Source of the DNA: Camillea tinctor
Lineage: Eukaryota; Ascomycota; Sordariomycetes; Xylariales; Xylariaceae
Direction of reading: 5' to 3'
NCBI GenBank assembly: GCA_022578605.1
Contig: MU394056.1
Coordinates: 62,001-126,000, forward strand
DNA: 64,000 bases
Position numbers and translations under genes: made by a program
The notes under the pieces: model-generated
The model's input: only the letters and a program-made list of their open reading frames with translations
What the model was told of the DNA's origin: nothing
The model's database searches: none
Shown here: positions 34,720 to 45,383 of the stretch, piece by piece
Layout of the letters: the number at the start of each line of letters is the position of its first letter
Position numbering within the stretch: the first letter of the stretch is position 1

Positions 34720-36987
34720 TCAGCAACCGCCAAGTGGGAATTGCATGATGCTTTCATGACTGGGGATATCTAGAAACTCGCTTAAATCCGAAATAAAGTC
34801 TCCCTCTTGTCCGTTCGGTGATCTGAAGGCTGCCCGTTGGTCCTGAGTTGCGGTATGCCAATGCCCCGTGTGATCCTCTACTAGATCTAAAGCATCGAGT
34901 AACTGGCAGATATAATCCGGGTAATCGTGATGATCTAAGCTCTCGTTACACAGTTGGTTGCTATTCCGAGCGAAGACTTTGATAGCCGTCGTCATTGGCC
35001 ACCCGAGAAAAGGGGCTTGCAAGGTGAGCATGTCGTGTTAAGTCGTGGCATTAGTAAGGATAAGACCTAGCCAGTTCTATAAAGTACTTCGTGTTATTAG
35101 AATGAAGGGAACTAACATTTGATCCAAATGTGGGCCTGACGACTTCGACAGCCCTCATTATCTTTAACGCAGATGTGGTCGCTTGTTTATTACTCTCTGC
35201 AGCGAGAGCATGAGGGAGCCCTTCTCGTTCGACTTTCTTGGCAGCTGACTCGTAGAGGACGATCTCTACCGCAGATAAGTTCATCAGAAACGAGAAACAG
35301 AGCGAATCCTCCTTTATGACCTTATCCTCAAAATGTACTCGTAAAAGGTCTTTCAACCAGTCGAAATGTTTCACGAGGGAATAGTTTTTATCCCAAAACC
35401 CAGCGGTTTGGGTGGTTGTTCCGAGGCTCCTAGCATGATCGAAGCAACGGTAGGCAACCTCTACCATTAATACAGTTGCTGAATAAGATGATATCCAGGT
35501 TGAGTTATGAATACTAGTTATCGTGGCAAGTGTAGGCATGGGTATTGGATGGAACTCTAAGTCTAGACGACCTGGGCAAGGGAGATTGATTTGAAGCTAG
35601 AAACATGATTTAAGTTTATTAGAAAATTTATTAAACTGCAAATATTAGGGGTTAGTTGACGAAACGTACATCGATATCTCCCAGTTGACATGGCATCCCG
35701 GTATGAGTGCTAGCATAACTTTCGAAGATATATAGCGCCCAAAATGTGCGTCTCCTCTCTTCTAGGACGATACGATCTTCAGTTGATGGTAAGGAAATAT
35801 GTGGCCCCGGGGATGTAACATCGTCGGTACTTGTGCTGTCATCCATCTTGTGCAAATTGAGCAGTTTTGCTAGACGAACAGTGCGACCAAGTGTCATCCA
35901 CGCTCTCCTAAATCGTCTCTGCGTGAGCTCGTGTCGAACTATGAGTATTAACGCTTGTAGTGTATTTAGACTAGCAAGATCGCTATCGTCTTCGGATGTC
36001 TCGCACGTTTCTAAATATTCTCTAGTAGCCATGTAGCATTTATGTTCCAGGTGTGAAAATCTCGGTGCGTTCATGGTTCCCATGAGAGCAACAGCGTAGC
36101 GTAGTAAGCAGAGATCCGGTGAGTAAGTACTATATGTTGACTCTTTCATAAATCGGTACCGGCTCAATATTGGGAGAGCCGCATCCCATGTGCTAAAATA
36201 AGCGTCATGACTGTACCATACAGTTAGCCTAGATAGGGAGACAAGTTATTTAACACCCACAGCATGTCAAGCTCCTCATCGGCGAGCTCGTTGGTTTTAT
36301 ATTTGGCATTGGAGAAATTGGCATTGTATGGTGGCCTGGAGAGGCAACTAGCAATATCCAAGTCAAACCCGGGGATAGTATTCATTCTGTGTGGCTGATT
36401 AGTCTTCAAGGAGCAGGGATCAACTACACTCTTTTAGTCGGCATACTCACAGGTTATTGATATTGGGACTGGGGAGGGCATGAGATTGCGATAGAGAGCA
36501 ACCATGTAATGGGTTGCCGTCAATAAATTCAGTGCCCCTATCCTTTTGTAAGGAGGCTCCTCCCGAGGACAGCACGGCTTGGGAGTGCGGTAATCCGATA
36601 TGTTCAGGAACTTGCATAGCATTATTCGGATCTACAGAATATGCTGGAACTATAGAAGTATCTAAGCGGGCCTCAGCTTGTGCTGTTGTACATTATCATC
36701 AGTAAATATAAATAATCATCAGACGCGACATAGAACGTAACAATAGGGGGGAGGACAACCACACCTAAGCGACCTCGCAACTCAACAAGTTGACGAGCCA
36801 TATTAACTCTATCCGTACTCCAAGTTGTTCTCGACTCATAGCTACACTGCAAATGGAGCCGCACACAGCGGCTGCAGCTTGGTTCCGCTCGATCACACCG
36901 AGTCTTGCTGTCTTTGCAAACGACACAAGCGAGACGACCATTTGGTGCTGCGACGCGCGTCTTCCGTCCTCGACCAGCAGCTTTCAT
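34720..36987 (-). CDS. Zn2Cys6 fungal transcription factor with MHR domain
   Basis: Exons 1-5 are resolved as 36987-36765, 36682-36451, 36386-36261, 36192-35670 and 35596 to about 35117; a last part ends at 34720. The zinc cluster is canonical: Cys21, 24, 31, 38, 41 and 48 (CVVCKDSKTRC and CSRCVRLHLQC). The MHR domain is seen in LGRTVRLAKLLNLHKMD and EERRRTFWALYIFESYAS. The frame after the last intron reads APFLGWPMTTAIKVFARN and stops after FPLGGC. The junction between 35130 and 35005 is not resolved: a GTTAGT donor at 35116 does not join in phase to any single acceptor without a 10 bp micro-exon. The gene lies upstream of the DHA2 exporter on the same strand and may regulate it; this is inferred from position only. 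Confidence 0.85.
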
Positions 36988-38866
36988 CTCGGGGGAAATA
37001 ATATACCTAATATTTGCTCAACGAGCTTCGAATATATATACATATAATTAATTCAAGTGAGAATCAATTGCAGAAATGAAGCAATTGAGTAGGAGTGACT
37101 TTAAGGGAGCATTGTCATCACCCAGTGGAACTTCCAATGGTGGACGACTTACAACTACATGGCTTTGTGGCGGTGCCATAGTGGCTGACATAAAAAGGGG
37201 CAGGCTGAGATAAGGTACATATGTACCTTAGGTAATCTTCAATTGCTTGTACCCGCACTACCTACATAGTAGGTACCTACTGTCATAGGTCATTTAAAAA
37301 CATAAAATAAGGGCCAAGGTACCTAGTATTAAGCAGAGAGAAACTATTGCTTACGGGGTACTCGGTTACCTTCCTGCTACCTAGGTACGTACCTACATAG
37401 GAGCTTGGTGGGGTTATGTACACAGAAGCATAGTCAGGGTCTCAGAGAGAGTACCTAGGTACATACTGTCGATAGTCCTGGCAACCCTTCACAACAAACT
37501 CAGGCGGGAGATTATCAACAATATTTGCAATTATTTATTTTTCACACACAAATGTCACAAGATACATTTAGTTGGGTGGTAATGAGTGGCACTTTGAGTG
37601 CATGTGTATTGGTTTGATATAGTGATGTGGTATAGTGATGAAGTCCCCTAATATCCAATTCCAATCCATTCCCTCTATCCCAGTAAATCCCATTTCCATT
37701 TATCCAAGCCCTAACTTCCAAAATACCTATTCCCATTGTTTATCCTCCAATATTGTCTTCCTAGCCTTGTCATGCGACCCTTGCTTTCTGCCTTTGATGA
37801 TATTGCTATGTGATATAGGTTGGTATATGTGTGTGTGGTAAGAGATGCATCTCATGATTGACCTCGATATTGGCTATTCTGGTAAAATAAAAAGTTAGTT
37901 GGAAGTGTAGATAAAAAAATTATATAGGAGATTTATCTACCTTTGATGAACCTCTCGAGGGTTGTTTATCCATTTTATGTGGGGGGTTTTTTTTTTGTTC
38001 AGGTACTTTGTAGTAGCTAGGTAGGCAGGGTCTAGAGGACTTGTAAATGTGAGCAAGGCCGAGTAAAAAAGTAGAAGAGAAGAGTAAACAAACCAGGCAG
38101 ATTCTATGAGCATCACGATATTCCGTAGCAGCTGACCAGTAGTAGTGACAAGCTTACCCTGCTATGTCAACAAGTCACCACAACAGCAGACACTATTACC
38201 AAAACAAACCATCCTGGGCCAGATTCCGTTCCTGAACTCCACCAAGACCGAGGTTTTCCAGACATTAAATCAAGACTGTCATGCAAATTGCTGTGCTATT
38301 GCACGCTTGACTGATAGACAGAAGTGAAGTCGCAAGCGTAGAAGAGCCATTGTGCAGCCCGAAGGACGCTGGAGTTCTCGCATGCTTGCCGTACTTCCCA
38401 ATTGGAATGGCTTCGCAGTACATAGGAAGTGTGGTCAAGGGAAGGTGATGTAGTGGAAAGTGGGCTGTGGGGGGAATGACAAGTGACATAGAGGGAAGTG
38501 TATGTGAATGTGTACCATGGGTGGGTAGATAGGTGTTCGAGCAGCGACAGCTAGAATGGCATGGTTAAGTATTTCAGAATGAGGCTGCATTGGGTATGAT
38601 GGAAGCTTACCACTGCTGGTGGGTTCAGCTGGTATGAATTCTTGTGGTAGAAATAATTTTTGTTTTGTTGTGGTTTGTTTTATGATTGTTCTGGTGTTGG
38701 TATGATGATAGTAGGTAAAGACCATGATGATGGTGGAGATGCATGATGATATATGAGTGTGGTAGTGGTAGCAGTAGATGCTAATGAATGTGGTGTGTGT
38801 GAATGTGTGTGGTGTGTGGGAGGGAAGAGGAATGGATTGAGAGGGAAGAGAGGGGGGGAGCCCTGG

Positions 38867-39321
38867 TTTTTATACCACCTGGGGGAAGAGAATTCCTGGC
38901 CCCACAATCAGTAACGGTCCAGCCATGCCTGATTTGGAATTCCGGGGTACTTGGAAAATCTGGGGTACAATGGAAAAGTACCGATTGGTTATTGGCTCAG
39001 CCCTACAGTAGAGCCGCATTTCCACCCGACAAACAAACATTTTCTGATTTTTTGATTGGCCCGCTGCTAGTAGATCACAGATCAGACCCACTTCCCAATT
39101 GTCCCCCCTCTATTGTGTAGGTACGTAGCTACGTAGACTTCCTATTGTTCCCATTGTTTCAACAATAGAAAAAAAAAATCAAAATCAGATTTCCACGGAA
39201 CCAGATCAGGTTTTCCACGGAGCTCCATACCCAAGTACCCAGGTACCCAAGCAGGGGACCACTTCGTCATTGAATGCTACAATCACTCCCAGCCCGTGGC
39301 CTCCCCTCCCCCGGTATTTAA
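38867..39321. promoter_or_regulatory. Putative bidirectional CCAAT-rich promoter
   Basis: A minus-strand TATAAAAA (38867-38874) and a plus-strand TATTTAA (39315-39321) face away from each other. Between them lie three ATTGG boxes (inverted CCAAT) at 38984-38988, 38991-38995 and 39055-39059. On each outer side the transcribed strand would be CA- or CT-rich (38860 down to 38700; 39320 to 39400), as fungal 5' leaders often are. No convincing protein lies downstream on either side. Confidence 0.35.
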
Positions 39322-41841
39322 TCCTGTGCACTACCTCCCACCCTTCCCACTTCCTCTCCTCTTCTTTTTTCTTTTCTTTCCTTTCCTCCTCAGCTCTCTT
39401 TGCCTTTTGGCTTAGATCATGTGTAGTATCTGTTCTTTTCAGTTTAATATCTGGAAGTGTCACATAGTGGCACCTTTCTTTTATTATTCCTATTTTTCTT
39501 CTTCGGATGGCTGCGTCCTCTGCACTTGTGCATGATCAGCTTTCACTGTGTCCCTGGTATTACACTGCCTCCAGGTGATGCGAATATTTACACTGCTTTC
39601 ATTACCATCGCTAGCTTGTCTAGGTTGTAAAGAAGGTATCATATATTCACCATGTGGTGTCTGGCATCTGTGTTCTAGTACAATCCTACGATAGTAATCT
39701 ATTCTAATTCAACCTGATCATAATATATATTCATGATTGATTTCATTCAGGCGCTTTTTATCTTTGGCCAGCCAAAATAACTTCGAGGGCCGTGTCGAGA
39801 TGCCCTGAACAAGGCAGTTCAGCGCTCGTAAGAGACTCGAGAATACAATGCTTTATGGGATTCTGTAGTACATATCTAAGAAGCGACAGTGATCTACGTA
39901 ATATTTTGTCAGTACGATGTTTCTAAAATGAATTCTCTCCGTGCAGCGTGCAAGTCCGTACCCCCCATCATCTCTAGAGTAGCATTCTCTCTACTAAAAA
40001 TACAGAAAATAGCGAATACATCCTACCCAACGAGCTTCGATGACTGCCCTCGTTGTCCTGGAGAAAGACACGATGTAACCGGACCCTATATAATTAAGGT
40101 AGGTGTTCCAAGCGTTGTACAAGCATAGTTTGGTCTGGCTAAGGTCCTGTCGGGAGCTTGACTGTTAATTATTCTGCTTGCTGCGTGAAGATGTTGTCAT
40201 ATGAAGATGGCTTCGCATAGAACATGTCAACCGCAAAAGGAAGCTACATCGATGGATCAATAACTACTCTTAGCATTTATGTCTAAATTCTAGATCGCGT
40301 CTTCCATGCCCTGTCGAGCGTCGACGGGAATATTGGGCTATTATTTTACTATCATGGCCTTCCCAGCTACTTCCTCGGAGAAACATTGTGCTAAACATCA
40401 ATCACTCTTCTCATTGAATAGAATGCAGTAAATCCCCTTGGAATAGGCGCTACGAGCTACAGGTGCATTTCAGCATTGACCTCTTGGATAACGAAGCCGC
40501 ACTACGCAAAAGGTTTGATAACTCTGACTGACTGTTTTTGTACCTGCTACCTAGGTAACATTCATTGTCCTCTTAGCAAGGGAGGAGTAGTGGCGTCAAT
40601 AGCGCCATCACGTTGGCAAGCCCTGGTTCCTTCATCGTCGCTACCCGTCCCATTTGACCCATTGAGGTCCATAGCCGAAGCAAGAAGCGCATCGAGCGAG
40701 CCATTATCGATGGGAACCTCCCATACCATGCTTACCTAGGCTGTCGCGGGGCGCCAAGAAGGAATGTAAGTGATCACGATGTTACCATGCAGAAGGGTAG
40801 ATATAAACAACGACCTATGAAACGATTGAATATACCCGAAATAATTTATTTATCCTCTGAAAGATTCATACTAATATATATCTTGGGTATAGTTAACTAG
40901 TCCTCCTGACGCACACCCTGGCATCTTTATAGCCGACCTTATCAATATAGAGATCTAGCTTGGCCACACCGAGACCACGAAACTCTCTCAGTCGATTCCC
41001 TAGTAACCTAATCCCCACCGGGCTCTCCGACCAGATCGATTCTCTCCAGTCCGTGACCATAGCGTTCCAAGATCCTACCATATGCCACGGCCGACAACTA
41101 AGTGTCATCAGCTAGGAGCTCCTAGTGGAAACCATAATGACCTAGAATAACTGCAGCGGCTTTGTCCTGGGTTCGTGGCACTCGGGAAGTTTCTTGTAGG
41201 AAACTAGCAAGGTCACATATTCCCCTTGAGAGCGGGCATATAAGTTTGACTGTTTCAGGTTGAATGGACATCCTATACATTCATCGATTCAATAACCGTA
41301 TTCCCACCTTCGTTAACATCCAAAGGGGATAGCACTCCTGTGTCTGTCCTCAAGAGCACCGCCCGCATGCTCCGGATAAGCAAGTCTGGAGAGGAGCGGG
41401 AGAGCTCATATTACTTCATCGGCACATCTGGATACTAGACATAACTATCCTAAGTTAATACTGTTCCAAATTATCCATGGTGACGACTTACCTACCTTAT
41501 TGCGTGCCTGATATAATACTCCTCCCCCCTTTCTTTTTTTCCAAGCTCTCGTGGTAAGCCACTACCATTGGTTCTACCACGGGCCACAGCATGTGACTGG
41601 GCCAGTGCTGTAAGTTTCTCGTGCTATAATCTCGAGTCTCTAATGCACCCCTTTTCACTACGACCCCGAGCTTCGACTCGGTTGATACTCAGTGAAGGAT
41701 AATCCCAGATTTTAATGCTTAGATCACAATGATAAAAGAGAGGATTCATAAATCTATATTTAAATCTCTATTCAATGTGTTCTATTTATATCGTGGATAG
41801 AAAAAAAAATTGAAACATGAAAATATACATGATTTGGAGTT

Positions 41842-41913
41842 CTCCGAATCAGGGAATCGAACCCTGGGCTCCGGAATGAGAATCCGGAATGTTAACCTCT
41901 ACACCAATTCGGA
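41842..41913 (-). tRNA. tRNA-Glu (anticodon CTC)
   Basis: Read on the minus strand, the 72 nt fold into a full cloverleaf: acceptor TCCGAAT/ATTCGGA, D arm containing GTGTAGAGGTTAACAT, anticodon stem CCGGA/TCCGG with loop TTCTCAT (anticodon CTC), and T stem CAGGG/CCCTG with the TTCGATT loop. The discriminator base is G. The B-box GGTTCGATTCC is intact. There is no intron. A poly-T run lies about 20 nt downstream on the minus strand (plus-strand A9 at 41801-41809), suitable as a Pol III stop. Confidence 0.95.
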
Positions 41914-43555
41914 TATGAACGTTACACTCCTCCCTGGACTTATGGCTTGACAGTTGGTAATCAGGGGATCATGGGCAAACAGGAAGGTGTAACAGTGTAG
42001 GGAAGGATCTAGCCCAGGTACTTACTTTACTGGATGTTGACAGAAGCAGCTACCCGTAGGGACATATGTACGATGTACAGTGAGTACACACTAACACCTA
42101 CATCAGGTGATTTAAGTGGTCGTACACACAACCTTGTTTGTCGATGGAGGCATTCCCTTGGGTATCTAAATCTTTAATAACATGTACCTTGAAATAATGG
42201 ATGCATATACATGTTTAGCTTTTCTGTCATATTGAAGAGAAAGAATTGGTTCATTGATATTGTACTTAGAGATACAGTGATCAGTTGACATTTATATATA
42301 TCAAATCTATGAGACAAGATCAAGGTTACATATAGTACTACCAAATAGTGACAAGACCTCAAATATCGACTAACTACTATGTAGTACAAAGTATATTATT
42401 AGTGGGTTAAAACAGAGGTGCCTAGGCATTACATAGAGTGTTTGCTGTTTACTCGTACAAGTTTCGGCGTATCACTCTTGTAGTCACCAAGAACTAATCA
42501 CTCTGAAGTTTATGTACCGACCATAAAATGATTTTATATGATAAATTGGTGCATATCTATGATATACCTGTAAGTATAACTATAGAGGTATTCGGACCCA
42601 CTCGGATAGTGCTGACCATCCGCCGCTCGCATAAGACTATCCGGGCTAACACATTACTGATCAATTGGGAGACATGGAGTCATTGTCAGAGGCTCATATT
42701 GGAATACTCATTTGGGCGAGCCATGATACTCACTTCTAGGGCAACATCATAATAGCTTCTGCTAATCACAGATATGAAAAACCACAGGTTGATGATGTGC
42801 ATTCATGGCTGATACTCCGAATTTGTAAGCCGGCCTCGCTCTTTAGACTATAGAATGGATGCGCGGTACACGAACCCCGGTATATTCATGCACTAGACAG
42901 GGATAGTATAGCTAAGTAATAATCTATTCGGGCTAGCAGAGAACTCTATAGGCTGGGGTCAATTAGTGAGGTCATCGTATAAAGTCCGGATATGTCTCGC
43001 ACGAATATAGCCTGACCGCTCAACGTCTACAGATTAGAGACACAACTAAATGGCCGAATTAGGCAATTTAGAGTGGGTGGGCATGAAGTCAGCACTCCGG
43101 GGTTTCGCGTTCGGATAAGGCGCATTGCCATCTTCAATATGCCGATCATCGTGGAGTATAGCAGCTAGCTCGCCTCGTACCAAGCGTACAGATCGGAGTA
43201 ATACCGTTGCGCGAGCACCATACTATTAGAGTTGAACGAGTTTTGTTATGGTATATCCATTGCGAGTGTGATTGTCTATTCCCAAGGCATCACAAATTCG
43301 TGCACCGTCTTCTCTTAGCTAAGGAGGTCCCGCGCTCGGAAGACCGAGCTAGCATCGTCTGTCGGTGGAGTAGAAAAAGCGAATACCTAAGATGTAGTAC
43401 ATGTATAAGCCTAGGTATATATAAATAGTCAAGACGACTTCACATGGTGTAGACTGAATTATCTATCTTAATCAGACTTCATCACATAGAATACCTAGTT
43501 ATACGATTTCAACAGACTAAAAACCTATACAAGAAAAACTAACAGCAACTCCATC

Positions 43556-44988
43556 ATGCCTAAGCCCCATGTTCTCATCGTTGGCGCCGGCCTTGGCGGC
43601 CTGACTCTTGCTCAAGTTCTGCGGAAGCAAGGTGTCTCCTTCGAGATCTTCGAACGCGATCCGTCCGAAACGTCGAGAACCCAGGGATGGTCGCTCTCTA
43701 TACATGCGTGAGTAAACATTAATACTTTATTATCAGATACCGCAGAATACCCAGTCATGTATGACTTCAGCTAATATGTCTTATCAGTGTCCTCGCAGAC
43801 TTAGTAGCATCCGTTCCAGATGATATGCCCCCATTCCGGGAGTCCGTCAGTGCTTTGCATCCAATCAAACTGGAAGATCAGGTAGTATTCTACATAGACG
43901 GGGAGCGCTTTGGGGCTACGGATAGTTCGGAGAGACCTTTCGTACGAGCAAACCGCCAACGGCTGCGGTCCTGGCTGGCGACCAACATCGACGTCCAATG
44001 GGGCAAGCATCTGAACAAGGTCGAGCAGAGCGATGACAAAGTCACCCTATTCTTCCAGGACGGGTCCAGCGCATCGGGAGACGTACTCATAGGAGCTGAC
44101 GGCACTAACAGTGTGGGTAAGTGCCAGTGTTCCCCCTTCCCCCCTTTCCTTCTTTTCACGTCAGACGTCTGCGGGCTGTTGATTCCAATACTAATAACCC
44201 TGCCAGTGAGAGAGAATATCCTTGGCAAAAGCAACAAAGACATCCTCAAATACATCCCCATCAGCACCATCACCGCCGAATCCATAATTCTTACCGGCGA
44301 GGCCTTCGCACGACAGCTCGAGGTAGCCCACAGCTTCACCTTCGTGAACATCGACGCGGACCGCATCATCGTGCAGGGGATCGTGCGCTCGCTCCCGGCG
44401 ACCAGCGAGACCGAAGCGGGCGGGGAATTCCACTGGATCCTGATGTGGCGGGACCCGCTGATGCAGCACGTAGAGCGCAGCCCCGTCGACGCGCTGTCCG
44501 CGGCGCAGCGGCTGGAAATCGCCCGCTCCATGACCAAGTCCCTGCCCGAGCCGCTGACGCACCTCCTCCGGCACACGCGCCCGGAGCACGTCCGGCCGCA
44601 CGGCTGGGCCGTGCGCGACGCCGTCATCGACGCCCTGCCCCTCTCGCGCGCCACGCTGCTCGGCGACGCCGCCCACCCCACCTCGCCCTTCCGCGGCGAG
44701 GGCGCCGTCAACGCCATCCGCGACGCCATGAACCTGGGCGCCGCGCTCGCCGACCTGAGCCGCCGCCACGAAGCGGGCACCCAGGCCGTGCGCGACGCGC
44801 TCGCGGAGTATCAGGCCGAGATGGTGCCCCGTGGCGTGAACGTCGTGTCCGGCGCGAGGGCCCAGTTCGGCTTCTTCCGCAACGAGTTCCAGAAGGTGCG
44901 CATCATGGGCCACCCGCCTGAGAAATTGCAGTGGGAGAAAGTGGAGGTTGGATCGGAGGGCGTGAAGGTCACGCCTTTGGAGGGTTAG
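43556..44988 (+). CDS. FAD-dependent monooxygenase (salicylate hydroxylase-like)
   Basis: Three exons are resolved: 43556-43707, 43788-44116 and 44207-44988, giving about 420 residues. The N-terminus holds the Rossmann dinucleotide fold HVLIVGAGLGGLTLAQ with GxGxxG at residues 10-15. The DG motif region reads GDVLIGADGTNSV. The FAD-ribityl GD motif is LLGDAAHPTSPFRGEGA, at about residues 312-328. This order defines group A flavoprotein hydroxylases, which use NAD(P)H and oxygen to hydroxylate aromatic or polyketide-like substrates. There is no membrane anchor or signal peptide, so a cytosolic place is likely. The third exon is strongly GC-rich compared with the first two. No backbone biosynthetic gene lies nearby, so a catabolic or tailoring role cannot be told apart. 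Confidence 0.93.
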
Positions 44989-45383
44989 ATGAGTCGGGGA
45001 TAAAATACGACTCTAGATATAATAGAATGCGATTCAGATTTCGGAGAAGAAAGATATTTAGGATATATGTGTCTACCAGTTCTTAGTGCAATAGATAGCA
45101 AGCGAGTCTTCGTATGCATTGGTTGTTATAGAAATCTGCATCTCATAAATTACCACCAAAGTCTTATCCGGGAGGTAGATGAAGAACAAGAGTGCTTCGT
45201 TGTCTAATGCAAATTATATGTACCTCTATCTTGCTAGTTTTGATCGTATGTTTCGTGTGCTACTAGTATTTCTCCTTATATGATTTTACATCAGAGGCTT
45301 TGAGGACCTCTTTAGCCGCAATCAAGTCAAGACAGCACTGTAAGATAATTTAACCGCCTTGTGGTGTTTGTTCCATATAAGGA
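44989..45383. other. Short intergenic region between convergent genes
   Basis: This is AT-rich 3' flanking DNA of both neighbours. Nothing is recognised in it. Confidence 0.55.

Larger units (their letters stand above)
36988..43555. other. Gene-poor 6.5 kb stretch
   Basis: Apart from the tRNA-Glu at 41842-41913 and a CCAAT-rich promoter-like zone at 38440-39470 (listed separately), no gene is supported. Short frames lack domains and consistent splice joins. TACCTAGGTA palindromes lie at 37378-37387, 37452-37461 and 40548-40557. Part of 38440-38870 is strongly biased to G and T on the plus strand. Decayed repeats cannot be excluded. Confidence 0.55.

Noticed and set aside
43890..44913. Minus-strand frames of up to 296 codons opposite the FAD monooxygenase
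   Set aside because: The opposite strand shows clear FAD motifs and in-phase introns; these frames arise from high GC content at third codon positions.
17391..44988. A secondary-metabolite gene cluster
   Set aside because: Regulators, exporters and a monooxygenase are present, but no PKS, NRPS, terpene or other backbone enzyme is seen.
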